Assembly (NCBI RefSeq): GCF_018682675.1
Contig: NZ_JAFMTR010000068.1
Coordinates: 1-64,000, forward strand
Direction: 5' to 3'
Source: Sphingopyxis soli
Lineage (GTDB): Bacteria > Pseudomonadota > Alphaproteobacteria > Sphingomonadales > Sphingomonadaceae
DNA: 64,000 nt
The notes under the pieces are model-generated. The model was not told the origin of the DNA and searched no databases. It saw nothing but the letters and a program-made list of their open reading frames with translations. This document shows, piece after piece, positions 7,201-14,056 of the stretch. Numbering within the stretch: the stretch's first letter is position 1; each line of letters starts with the position of its first letter. Position numbers and translations under genes: made by a program.

Positions 7201-7290
7201 GCCCGCGCCGTTTGCGCTGGCCCCTCATCTTAGGGCCCGCGCCGTTTGCGCTGGCCCTTCAGCTTAAAGCCCGCGCCGCTTGCGCTGGCT
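7201..7290. repeat. 34-bp tandem repeat at the 3' end of infA
   Basis: The unit GCCCGCGCCGTTTGCGCTGG plus 14 more bases occurs at 7201-7234 and 7235-7268, with a third partial copy from 7269 to about 7290. Copy 3 encodes the last residues of the IF-1 paralogue (QRKRRGL) and copy 2 carries its stop codon, so the coding tail has been duplicated into the 3' untranslated region. The copies differ at a few positions, so the event is not brand new. Confidence 0.8.
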
Positions 7291-7527
7291 GGGCGGAACC
7301 GGCCCGCCCCCGCGTTCGCGGTAGACAAGGCGGCCCTTGCTGAGGTCATAGGGCGTCATCTCGACGCGCACGGCGTCGCCGACGACCGACCGGATGCGGA
7401 AACGCCGCATCCGGCCCGCCGTATAGACGATCACCCGATGACCATTTTCGAGTACGACGCCGAAGCGTCCGTCGGGCAGGATCTCGTCGATCTGCCCCTC
7501 GAACGTCATCAGTTCCTCTTTTGCCAA
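7264..7527 (-). CDS. infA: Translation initiation factor IF-1 (paralogue with basic C-terminal extension)
   Basis: This 87-residue S1/OB-fold protein aligns along its length with IF-1: [11 protein letters not shown] at the start, [20 protein letters not shown] in the RNA-binding face and [14 protein letters not shown] at the end of the fold. A 15-residue Arg/Pro-rich extension ([16 protein letters not shown]) is longer than canonical 72-residue IF-1. The TTG at 7527 is favoured by the match to IF-1's MAKEDL start; an ATG at 7509 has a better AGAGGA box and would give 81 residues. It starts 2 nt after the CspA gene, suggesting co-transcription. It may be a second IF-1 copy rather than the housekeeping one. 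Confidence 0.85.
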   Translation of the reverse strand: MAKEELMTFEGQIDEILPDGRFGVVLENGHRVIVYTAGRMRRFRIRSVVGDAVRVEMTPYDLSKGRLVYRERGGGPVPPSQRKRRGL

Positions 7528-7529
7528 AA

Positions 7530-7736
7530 TCAGGCCGACTGGAGGTTGATCGCCGAGACCTTGCCGTTGCGGCCGGTTTCGAGTTCGTAGGAGACGCGCT
7601 GTTCCTTGTGGAGCGTGTCCATGCCCGCGGCCTGAACCGCGGTGATGTGGACGAAGCTGTCGCCCGAGCCGTCTTCATTTTCGATGAAGCCGTAGCCCTT
7701 GTCGGTGTTGAAGAATTTTACGGTGCCGATGGCCAT
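7530..7736 (-). CDS. cspA: Cold-shock domain protein (CspA family)
   Basis: The 68-residue single cold-shock domain protein binds single-stranded nucleic acid and probably melts RNA structure. RNP1 (KGYGFIE, 13-19) and RNP2 (FVHI, 28-31) are intact, and the length is exactly that of CspA proteins. The ATG at 7736 is set by homology ([10 protein letters not shown]). The region upstream to about 7860 is a GC-mixed leader of the sort that often regulates csp mRNAs, though I see no defined motif. The IF-1 paralogue follows at once, giving a two-gene translation/RNA unit. Confidence 0.95.
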   Translation of the reverse strand: MAIGTVKFFNTDKGYGFIENEDGSGDSFVHITAVQAAGMDTLHKEQRVSYELETGRNGKVSAINLQSA

Positions 7737-7951
7737 GGGGTGTTTCCTTTCACGAGAAACGGGAATCCACCGGCAAAAGCACCGGCGGAGCTGGTAGCGT
7801 GTGAAGGGAAGAGTCTGCCCCAAGGGGCCGTCAAATTCCGTCGCATGCGACGTTAGCCTTGCCGATATGGGCGGTTTTTCCTGAAAAGTCAAGGTTGGGG
7901 GCCGGGCGGGGTACGCCGCGGCGCAAAACGGGCACCAGAATCCACTCCTTT

Positions 7952-7980
7952 CGTCACCCCGGGTCAAGCCCGGGGTGACG
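7952..7980. repeat. REP-like hairpin
   Basis: CGTCACCCCGGG (7952-7963) and CCCGGGGTGACG (7969-7980) form a perfect 12-bp stem with a 5-nt loop. It is the familiar 'cgtcaccccgggtcaagcccggggtgacg' type found between many sphingomonad genes and sits downstream of the 310-aa gene. It has no T-tract. Confidence 0.7.
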
Positions 7981-7991
7981 ATCGGGATGGG

Positions 7992-8924
7992 TTAACCGCT
8001 CGCGCTTTTGCGGACCGTCCCGCCTTCGAGCGCCGGGTCGTTGGCGGGGGCGGGGAGGGCGAAGAAGGCGCGGCGGGCGGCTTCGCCGGCCCGGTACAGC
8101 GGAGCGACCTCTGCCATGCGCCGCACTTCATAAAGTTCGAGCTCGTCGTCGTCGAGCTCGCGGGCATAGGCGGGATCGCCGAACTGCCCTTCCTCATAGC
8201 CGTAGAAGCCCTCGGGCGGCGGGAAGTCGGTGCGCCACTCCCCGGCGCGGTCGTCGAACCAGACGGTCATCGCCGCGGCGGCCTCTTCGGGCGTTTCGGG
8301 GGTTGGGCCATCGCCGTCGAAACCGCCGGAAATCTGCGCAACTTCACTCGCGATTGCATCGTCCGCGGACAGGGCGACGAGCGGGTTGGCGCGGTTGTCG
8401 CGGCCGGCGAGCCAGAGCGCGAGGGCGGCGTTATGCCCCTCGGCTTCGGCGTTATCCGCGTCCACGTCGAAAAGCGAGAGGAAGCCCGGCCAGTCGCCGG
8501 CGATGATCTGCGCCAGCATCTCCTCGCCCGCCTGCGCGCGCGTTTCGACCATCTTGTCGAGCCGCGCGAGCATCGCGAGGCCAAGGCGCGATTCGATGCG
8601 GCGGCGTTTGGTGAAGCTGCGGTCGTCCTCGCGGGTGACGGTGGTGATCTCGTCATGCCCCCAGATTGCGCGGTCGAGCAGCTCGTCGGCGAGCCGCCCG
8701 CGCGCGATCAGAATGGCCGCCGCCCAGCCGAGCCGGAACGCCGCGCCCTGCGGCTTGTGCCGAAGGTCGTAGGTCGCGCGCGGCGACATGCCGACCGAGG
8801 TGCTGGCGATCTTCACCGACCCGGTGGTCGCCAGGCTCTCCAGAAACGCGCGCTGGAGTGCGGGCGTCCAGTGATAGCTGCCGGGGGCGGGGATGTCGGC
8901 GGGATTGGGGGCGGCGTCGTCCAT
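7992..8924 (-). CDS. Hypothetical protein with N-terminal terminase-small-subunit-like HTH
   Basis: The 310-residue protein starts with a DNA-binding-like segment (about 18-75: ALQRAFLESLATTGSVKIAS, then SVGMSPRATYDLRHKPQGAAF) resembling the helix-turn-helix of phage terminase small subunits. It is followed by an acidic, Ala/Glu-rich region without recognised domains and a C-terminal tail with clusters such as ELDDDELELYEVRR. No phage genes are nearby. Proteins of this layout occur in sphingomonads as uncharacterised proteins. GC content is like the core genome, unlike the lower-GC block that follows. The function is unknown; regulatory DNA binding is only an inference. Confidence 0.7.
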   Translation of the reverse strand: MDDAAPNPADIPAPGSYHWTPALQRAFLESLATTGSVKIASTSVGMSPRATYDLRHKPQGAAFRLGWAAAILIARGRLADELLDRAIWGHDEITTVTREDDRSFTKRRRIESRLGLAMLARLDKMVETRAQAGEEMLAQIIAGDWPGFLSLFDVDADNAEAEGHNAALALWLAGRDNRANPLVALSADDAIASEVAQISGGFDGDGPTPETPEEAAAAMTVWFDDRAGEWRTDFPPPEGFYGYEEGQFGDPAYARELDDDELELYEVRRMAEVAPLYRAGEAARRAFFALPAPANDPALEGGTVRKSASG

Positions 8925-9008
8925 CGATTCGTCCTTTCGGTTGGGTGAAACCGTAAGAGTGAACCATATGGGTTAAATGTAGGAAGGGGAGATTTGTGTG
9001 TTGGAAAC

Positions 9009-9908
9009 CTAGAATCGGTGTTTCGCTTCCATTCGGTCGCGATATCTCTCTTTTGCCGTTTTCCCTTCCTCAGGATCGTAATCCTCGTCGTCCTCGCTTT
9101 CCTCGCACCACAGCATGATCAGGGCGAAAGTGTCTTTTTGAAATAGGACTTGTTCATAAACTCGCGGAAGGCGCTTTCCCCATTCGCTTTCCAGCCAAAA
9201 CTCGCTTCGGCCAATTTCCATTCTGGAGAGTGAACCGGGCGACGATGTAGGAACGTTGAGCCGCGGTAGCGTTGATCCGGGAGCAACACACAACTTTGGA
9301 AGCGTCGAGGAGCGGTAGATTCTCAGAATACGATTGTTGTGTGCTACTACGACGGCCACTCTGCCCCGGTGATGGGAAGCGTAGGCTCGAGCGGCCGCCT
9401 CCTTCGACACGTCGAAGTGTTCATGAATGGCAAGAGCCTGCTCCAAGTGCGGATTGCCAAAGCCGTTCATGAAGCGTCGCAAATGTGGGGGAGGGAGAAG
9501 AATTGCAGCAGCAAACCTGTTTGCCTCGGCTTCCATCCTTACTGCTCGGTCTTGTTGATTGTTCGACCACTTGTTGAGATCGCGAGCGGAGCAGAGAAAC
9601 CCTTGAGGGGTTGCGGGTCTATGAGTGGGGATCAGGAAATGGCCAAGTTCATGCCCAATCGTGAAGCGCCTGCGATGTCGATTCATTCCCTTGCGAACAA
9701 GGACTATTCCGGAACTTCGAACGTCGTCAGTGATTAGGCCGCCTTCAAATCCCTCCGTTGTTAATTCTGCAATATCTTGAATGTCGAGCTGCCGCGCTAG
9801 ATCTTCGATTGGCACAGGTATTACGAGACTTGGCTCGGCCTCCAATATCTTGCCTGCCAATCCAAGGGGTGAGCCTGTTCCATCTAGATCCAGCCGCGTG
9901 ACCTGCAT
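9009..9908 (-). CDS. ImmA/IrrE family metallo-endopeptidase
   Basis: This 299-residue cytoplasmic zinc peptidase of the ImmA/IrrE (COG2856, Peptidase_M78) family has HELGH at 86-90 and a downstream acidic ligand in RMEAEANRFAAAILLP (about 126-128). Family members cleave or inactivate a partner XRE repressor on a stress or element-excision signal. It starts one base after the stop of the XRE gene, so the pair is co-transcribed and probably works together. The C-terminal 100 residues, with a very acidic patch EESEDDEDYDPEEG, go beyond the minimal peptidase domain and may sense the signal. Base composition is clearly lower in GC than the flanks, indicating acquired DNA. Confidence 0.9.
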   Translation of the reverse strand: MQVTRLDLDGTGSPLGLAGKILEAEPSLVIPVPIEDLARQLDIQDIAELTTEGFEGGLITDDVRSSGIVLVRKGMNRHRRRFTIGHELGHFLIPTHRPATPQGFLCSARDLNKWSNNQQDRAVRMEAEANRFAAAILLPPPHLRRFMNGFGNPHLEQALAIHEHFDVSKEAAARAYASHHRGRVAVVVAHNNRILRIYRSSTLPKLCVAPGSTLPRLNVPTSSPGSLSRMEIGRSEFWLESEWGKRLPRVYEQVLFQKDTFALIMLWCEESEDDEDYDPEEGKTAKERYRDRMEAKHRF

Positions 9909-9909
9909 C

Positions 9910-10227
9910 CTACTCCCGACGTTTAAGGCGCTCCATCATTATCTTTATTGTTTCCCGATCATTTTCGGATAGTTCTTTTAAATCTCGGAACATTGCAAGC
10001 ACTTCTGGCTCATCGCCATCAGAGTCAGCGCTCTCTCCGATCAACTCGGCAACGCTGGTGCCAAGGGTGTTGGACAGCTTCACCAGTAGTTCAATCGTCG
10101 GATTTTTCGCCCGCCCCGTTTCTAAATCCCAAATGTGCGCTTTTGATGCACCAACTTTGGTCGCTAAGTCTTGGAGCGACATCGCATTTTTAATTCGAAG
10201 TTCTTTAATTTTATTGGCCAGCGCCAT
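9910..10227 (-). CDS. XRE family transcriptional regulator
   Basis: The 105-residue protein has a single Cro/C1-type HTH at about 7-62 (IKELRIKNAMSLQDLATKVG, then SKAHIWDLETGRAKNPTIEL) and an acidic linker with a C-terminal helix (ELSENDRETIKIMMERLK). The start at 10227 follows a GGGGAG box; longer readings have no support. It is the likely target of the ImmA protease encoded 1 nt downstream and the likely repressor of the divergent promoters at 10291-10341. Low GC content marks it as part of the accessory block. Confidence 0.9.
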   Translation of the reverse strand: MALANKIKELRIKNAMSLQDLATKVGASKAHIWDLETGRAKNPTIELLVKLSNTLGTSVAELIGESADSDGDEPEVLAMFRDLKELSENDRETIKIMMERLKRRE

Positions 10228-10252
10228 GATTACTCCCCAGCGGAATCGGCAT

Positions 10253-10281
10253 TGGCCGAAACCGCTGCGCGGTTTCGGCCA
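10253..10281. promoter_or_regulatory. Perfect 12-bp inverted repeat in the XRE leader
   Basis: TGGCCGAAACCG (10253-10264) and CGGTTTCGGCCA (10270-10281) form a perfect dyad with a CTGCG loop, 26-54 bp upstream of the XRE start and downstream of its predicted -10. In the XRE mRNA it would be a stable 5' hairpin close to the ribosome-binding site. It could be an operator or a translational control element. It is not a typical terminator because there is no T-run on either strand. Confidence 0.5.
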
Positions 10282-10290
10282 CCAGACGGT

Positions 10291-10341
10291 ATCGTACCAC
10301 GTGAGTTGACAGCGCGCAACCGTACGGATATAACAGTACGT
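10291..10341. promoter_or_regulatory. Face-to-face divergent promoters with CGTAC repeats
   Basis: On the plus strand TTGACA (10306-10311) and TATAAC (10329-10334) are separated by 17 bp, a near-consensus sigma-70 promoter reading toward the DUF2188 gene. On the minus strand TTGCGC (10319-10314) and TACGAT (10296-10291) are also 17 bp apart, reading toward the XRE gene, so the two overlap. CGTAC occurs at 10293-10297 and 10321-10325, with its inverse GTACG at 10336-10340. The latter two form a dyad centred on the plus-strand -10. These are good candidates for XRE binding sites that shut both promoters. Confidence 0.55.
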
Positions 10342-10383
10342 AATCGTCGGCAATCGTGCCGCGGGATGTTTGGGAATGAGCGT

Positions 10384-10605
10384 ATGGGAAAGAACCAACA
10401 TGTGGTTCCGCATGGCGATGGCTGGGCCGTTCGCGGTGCGGGCAATGAACGGGTGACATCCACTCACCGCACCCAAGCCGAAGCGCAGGCTGCGGCTAGG
10501 GAAATCGCGATCAATCAGAGGAGCGAGGTGGTGATCCACCGCCCCAATGGTCAGATCAGGGACAAGGACTCGTACGGGAACGATGACTTCCCGCCGCGTG
10601 GATAA
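10384..10605 (+). CDS. DUF2188 domain protein
   Basis: This 73-residue protein matches the DUF2188 pattern: HVVPHGDGWAVRGAG at the start, a helix rich in Ala/Gln/Glu (TQAEAQAAAREIAINQ) and a final strand VVIHRPNGQIRDKDSYGND. Family proteins are small, widespread and of unknown function, and often occur in mobile or stress-related DNA. It has its own strong promoter (10306-10334) and its own terminator (10611-10634), so it is a compact transcription unit. The ATG at 10384 has a GGGAATGAG box upstream. It is lower in GC than the core genes. Confidence 0.85.
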   Translation: MGKNQHVVPHGDGWAVRGAGNERVTSTHRTQAEAQAAAREIAINQRSEVVIHRPNGQIRDKDSYGNDDFPPRG

Positions 10606-10610
10606 CTAGG

Positions 10611-10634
10611 GCCGCCGAAAGGCGGCTTTTTTTT
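10611..10634 (+). terminator. Intrinsic terminator of the DUF2188 gene
   Basis: GCCGCC-GAAA-GGCGGC is followed by eight T residues (10627-10634), a textbook Rho-independent terminator 5 nt after the stop codon. The T-tract runs directly into the GGAG ribosome-binding site (10635-10638) of the next gene, so transcription of that gene must pass this structure unless it has a separate internal promoter. Confidence 0.9.
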
Positions 10635-10647
10635 GGAGATTTTTGAA

Positions 10648-11565
10648 ATGCGAATTGGTCGAAAGAGAGTTCGAAATATCGATCTTTACTGGGGCGTTGT
10701 GCCTGAGGGCGAAGGCTTCCGCCTCATGTACGAGATCGAAAATCCCGATGAATTGACGCGCATGGGTCTGAGCGAAGATCCCGGCGCGGGCGAGACGATC
10801 TTGCCGTCCATCGTGGGGCCCATTTCTCGTTTTAATGCTGAGGGTCGTTGGATCGCTCGGCGCGATCTGCCCAGAGAGATGAGGTATATTCGCACCATCA
10901 GTTGGTCCTGGACCACGTGGGATGGCACAGAGCACACCGAGCACAAGGACATCACTCGCCTTTGTTATCAGCGTGATTTGGTTTCGCCGCCGAGCGTTGA
11001 ATTGACTTACGTTGAGAATGACACGCAGCGCATAGTGATGTCCGACGTTCTTTACCGCTCAGTCACTCATCGCGATCGTGCATTGCATACGATCAACCTG
11101 TTCCTCGAACTATTCGGTTCGTGCGAGATCGCTACGGTGCAACTGGACCGCATCGTCTTGCCTGCAATTCGGAAAGCGAACTGGAAGCTGCTTCCCACCG
11201 GAAAATATCCTTGGGAACAAATCCAAGAGCACGTCGACCAAGCCACTGCACGCATGAACCCCAAATCGCGCGAGATTGTTCTTGATCGACAGAAGGCGCT
11301 TGAAGACTTCGGTCCAGATGAGCGTTGGGTCGGCGAAGGCGGGTTCGACGACTATATGGCTTACGTTTTTCGGGGCGACGGCATTATCGTCCTTGAAAGC
11401 CTCCGAAGGGACAACGCCATCTACGTCTTTACGGGCGATTGGCGGCCTATTTCGAAACTTACCAAGGGTGAAATTCTGAGGGAGAGCCTTCACCACGCTC
11501 GGATTGTGCACTCCGAAGGCTGGAAGGGGCGCTTGGCCGCGCTGTTCAGAAAGCGTGCAGCCTAG
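10648..11565 (+). CDS. Unknown 305-aa protein of the accessory block
   Basis: I do not recognise this 305-residue protein. It reads as a soluble, mixed alpha/beta protein without signal peptide or membrane segments. Features include a beta-rich N-terminal third (NIDLYWGVVPEGEGFRLMYE), several Trp-rich strands (TISWSWTTWDGTEHTEHKD), a central stretch with SVTHRDRALHTINLFLELFG, and a basic C-terminus (GRLAALFRKRAA). The ATG at 10648 with GGAG 9 nt upstream is preferred over an in-frame TTG at 10633 that would fall inside the terminator T-tract. Lower GC and context tie it to the XRE/ImmA/DUF2188 block. It is convergent with leuA, 3 bp apart. A defence or element-maintenance role is only a guess from the context. 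Confidence 0.75.
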   Translation: MRIGRKRVRNIDLYWGVVPEGEGFRLMYEIENPDELTRMGLSEDPGAGETILPSIVGPISRFNAEGRWIARRDLPREMRYIRTISWSWTTWDGTEHTEHKDITRLCYQRDLVSPPSVELTYVENDTQRIVMSDVLYRSVTHRDRALHTINLFLELFGSCEIATVQLDRIVLPAIRKANWKLLPTGKYPWEQIQEHVDQATARMNPKSREIVLDRQKALEDFGPDERWVGEGGFDDYMAYVFRGDGIIVLESLRRDNAIYVFTGDWRPISKLTKGEILRESLHHARIVHSEGWKGRLAALFRKRAA

Positions 11566-11568
11566 CTG

Positions 11569-13233
11569 CTAAGCCCCATTCGCCGCGCTAAGTATCGCCC
11601 GCACGCTCGCCGTCGCGACGTCGGTATCCAGCCCGCACCCGAACAGGCTCTTGCCGTCGGCGGTGCGGCATTCGACGTAGGCCGCGGCCTGCACATTGCT
11701 GCCCTGGCCGATCGCGTGCTCGCTGTAGTCGACGATGTCCATCACGGGGCCGCCGCTTTCGCGGAGCGCGGCGATGACGCTCGACATCAGGCCGTTGCCG
11801 CGCCCGCTGACGCTGCGGGGGGTGCCGTCGATGGTGAGCTTGCCGGCGAAGATGCGGTCGGCGCCGCTGTGCGTTTCCGACCAGTCGACGAGCTGGAAGC
11901 GCTTGGCTTCGGTCGTCAGATACTGGCGTTCGAAGGCGTGCCAGATGTCCTCGGCGCCGAGTTCGCGGCTGGTTTCGTCCGCCAGCGCCTGGACGACATG
12001 GCTGAAGCTCGCCTGCATCTTCTTGGGCAGTTTCAGCCCCTTGTCCTGTTCGAGCACCCAGGCGACGCCGCCCTTGCCCGACTGGCTGTTGACGCGGATC
12101 ACCGCTTCGTAGCTGCGCCCCAAGTCGGCGGGGTCGATGGGCAGATAGGGGACTTCCCAGCGCTCGTCATTCTGGCGCTCGCGCGCGGCGAAGCCCTTTT
12201 TGATCGCGTCCTGATGGCTGCCCGAGAACGCCGTGTAAACGAGCTCGCCGCCATAGGGGTGGCGCGGGTGGACGGGCAGGTTGTTACAATATTCGACCGT
12301 CTGGATGACCTCGTCGATGTTCGAGAAGTCGAGTTCGGGATCGACGCCCTGCGTGTACAGGTTGAGCGCGACGGTGACGAGGCAGGTGTTGCCGGTGCGC
12401 TCGCCATTGCCGAACAGGCAGCCCTCGACGCGGTCGGCGCCCGCGAGCAGGCCGAGCTCGGCCGCCGCGACGCCGGTGCCGCGGTCGTTGTGGGTGTGCA
12501 GGGAGATGATCGCGGTGTCGCGGTTCGGCAGGTTCTTGCAGAAATACTCGATCTGGTCGGCGTAGATGTTCGGCGTCGACGCCTCGACCGTTGCGGGGAG
12601 GTTGAGGATGATCGGGTTCTCGGCCGTCGGCTGGAGGATCTGCATCACCGCCTCGCAGCATTCGATGCTGAAATCGAGTTCGGCGGTCGAGAAGGTTTCG
12701 GGGCTGTACTGGAAGCGCCAGTCGGTGCCGGGGAGGCGCGCGGCATTGTCGCGGAGCTGCTTCGCGCCCTCGATCGCGATGCCCTTGATCTCGGGCATTT
12801 CCATGTTGAACACGATCTTGCGCCACGCGGGGCTGACCGCGTTATAGACGTGGACGATCGCGGTCTTCGCGCCTTCGAGGCTGTCGAAGCTGGTGCGGAT
12901 GAGGTCGGCGCGGCTTTGCGTCAGCACCTGCGGGGTGACGCCCTCCGGGATGCGGCCGCCGCGGACGAGGCCCTGGATATAGTCGAAGTCGGTCGCGCCG
13001 CTGGCGGGGAAGCCGACCTCGATCTCCTTGAACCCGCACTTGACCAGCAGGTCGAAGAAGCGGGTCTTTTTCTCGGCATCCATCGGGTCGATCAGCGACT
13101 GGTTGCCGTCGCGCAGGTCGGTCGAGAGCCAGATGGGCGCCTTGGTGGTGACGCGGCCGGGCCATTCGCGGTGGCTCAAGGGAACCTGCGGGAAGGCGCT
13201 ATATTTGACCGAGGGGTCGCGGAGCATGGTCAT
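11569..13233 (-). CDS. leuA: 2-isopropylmalate synthase
   Basis: LeuA condenses acetyl-CoA with 2-ketoisovalerate, the first committed step of leucine synthesis. The 554-residue protein is of the longer LeuA type: a DRE-TIM (HMGL-like) barrel with LSTDLRDGNQSLIDP near the N-terminus, metal-binding HTHNDRGTG in the middle, and a C-terminal LeuA allosteric domain that binds leucine for feedback inhibition (ending in ATASVRAILSAANGA). The ATG at 13233 or 13227 is possible; only two residues differ. Upstream lies a leucine-rich leader peptide at 13318-13368 and sequence that can pair with it, so expression is probably controlled by leucyl-tRNA supply as well as by feedback. Confidence 0.96.
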   Translation of the reverse strand: MTMLRDPSVKYSAFPQVPLSHREWPGRVTTKAPIWLSTDLRDGNQSLIDPMDAEKKTRFFDLLVKCGFKEIEVGFPASGATDFDYIQGLVRGGRIPEGVTPQVLTQSRADLIRTSFDSLEGAKTAIVHVYNAVSPAWRKIVFNMEMPEIKGIAIEGAKQLRDNAARLPGTDWRFQYSPETFSTAELDFSIECCEAVMQILQPTAENPIILNLPATVEASTPNIYADQIEYFCKNLPNRDTAIISLHTHNDRGTGVAAAELGLLAGADRVEGCLFGNGERTGNTCLVTVALNLYTQGVDPELDFSNIDEVIQTVEYCNNLPVHPRHPYGGELVYTAFSGSHQDAIKKGFAARERQNDERWEVPYLPIDPADLGRSYEAVIRVNSQSGKGGVAWVLEQDKGLKLPKKMQASFSHVVQALADETSRELGAEDIWHAFERQYLTTEAKRFQLVDWSETHSGADRIFAGKLTIDGTPRSVSGRGNGLMSSVIAALRESGGPVMDIVDYSEHAIGQGSNVQAAAYVECRTADGKSLFGCGLDTDVATASVRAILSAANGA

Positions 13234-13243
13234 GGGGTGTAAA

Positions 13244-13368
13244 CTTCTTCTGCGGAGTTGGTGTCGCTTGTCGATCGGACCCTTGAGCGGGTGGCCGCGA
13301 CAGCTGCGCAGCCAGTGTCACGCCCAAGGGCGTGTAAGTCGCAGAAGAAGAAGGGCGTTGCCGCGCAT
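13244..13368 (-). promoter_or_regulatory. leuA leader with leader peptide and long-range pairing
   Basis: In the leuA transcript the leader codons CTT CTT CTG CG (complement of 13340-13350) are exactly complementary over 11 nt to CGCAGAAGAAG (complement of 13244-13254), which lies 11 nt before the leuA ATG and includes its only AGAAG-type ribosome-binding sequence. A second perfect hairpin, CACGCCC/GGGCGTG (13319-13334), spans the leader stop codon. A ribosome stalled on the leucine codons would prevent the long-range pairing and free the leuA start. I see no terminator with a T-tract here, so translational control is as likely as transcription attenuation. Confidence 0.6.
13318..13368 (-). 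CDS. leuA leader peptide (16 aa, leucine-rich)
   Basis: A 16-codon minus-strand frame reads MRGNALLLLRLTRPWA and stops with TGA, 84 nt before leuA. Five of 16 residues are Leu, four of them consecutive (CTT CTT CTT CTG), then Arg and Leu. This composition immediately upstream of a leucine-synthesis gene is the signature of an amino-acid-responsive leader peptide. No strong ribosome-binding site is visible (CACCCCC precedes the ATG), which is the main weakness of the call. Confidence 0.7.
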   Translation of the reverse strand: MRGNALLLLRLTRPWA

Positions 13369-13494
13369 GGGGGTGCCAATGATGCAAAATGTCGCGCTTG
13401 GCAAGGGGGGAGTGCGAAAATTGCGTGGCTGCCACCCTTCCGTCATCCCGGCGAAGGCTGCGACGACGAGGGTGGCTTGGGCCGCCTGCTCCGG

Positions 13495-13983
13495 TTACCC
13501 CGTCACCCACTCGACCTTCGGATCGCGCAGATCGACGACGTCGGCGAGCTCGGCGACGTTGGGATAGCCATAGCCGACGAGGTTGATGAAGGTCTGGATA
13601 TTGAGTGCGAGCGCGGCCGCCTTGACGGGCACGGGGCTTTGGTTGTTCGAGAAATTATTGTTGCAATAGATGAGGATGGGGCGGTTCGCATCGGGACCGA
13701 TCACCGCCGCGAGGCTCTCCGCCGTGAAATCGGTGAGCGGCAGGTTGACCGCGCCCGCGATATGCCCCGCGGCAAAGGCGTCCTTCGAGCGCGCGTCGAG
13801 GAGCAGGGCGCCAGGCTTCGCGGCCTCGGCCTTGAAGCGATCGAAGGCGAGCAGGCGGTCGGCGCGCTGCGGCGCGACGCGGGCGGTGAGCGTCTGGAAC
13901 GCGGGATAGTCGATCTGGGGGTTGGCCTGCGCCAGCGCAGGGGTGGCGACGAGCGCCGCGGCGACCAGCAAGGCTTTGCGCAT
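13495..13983 (-). CDS. Secreted single-domain rhodanese-like protein
   Basis: The 162-residue protein has a Sec signal peptide (about 1-20, MRKALLVAAALVATPALAQA) and one rhodanese domain. LLDARSKDAFAAGHIAGAVN carries the conserved Asp63, and the active-site loop starts at Cys107 in LIYCNNNFSNN. The Cys suggests sulfurtransferase or other thiol chemistry in the periplasm rather than a catalytically dead domain; the loop is Asn-rich, unlike the classic CRKGVT loop, so the substrate may differ. It is a single gene with no clear operon partner. Confidence 0.85.
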   Translation of the reverse strand: MRKALLVAAALVATPALAQANPQIDYPAFQTLTARVAPQRADRLLAFDRFKAEAAKPGALLLDARSKDAFAAGHIAGAVNLPLTDFTAESLAAVIGPDANRPILIYCNNNFSNNQSPVPVKAAALALNIQTFINLVGYGYPNVAELADVVDLRDPKVEWVTG

Positions 13984-14056
13984 GATTTCCTCCCTTGAAG
14001 AGCGGCGACGTTATGCGCGCGCCATGCTGGCTCTGCGATGAATGCGGCTTGCTGCC

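Noticed and set aside
7840-7991. Cold-shock RNA thermometer upstream of cspA
   Set aside because: The leader is present but no defined conserved element or alternative pairing could be recognised by eye.
9009-11565. Integrated phage or transposon
   Set aside because: No integrase, transposase, terminal repeats or target duplication could be seen; only composition and gene types suggest acquisition.
11716-13242. 508-codon plus-strand frame opposite leuA
   Set aside because: leuA is unambiguous on the minus strand and its leader is on that strand too.
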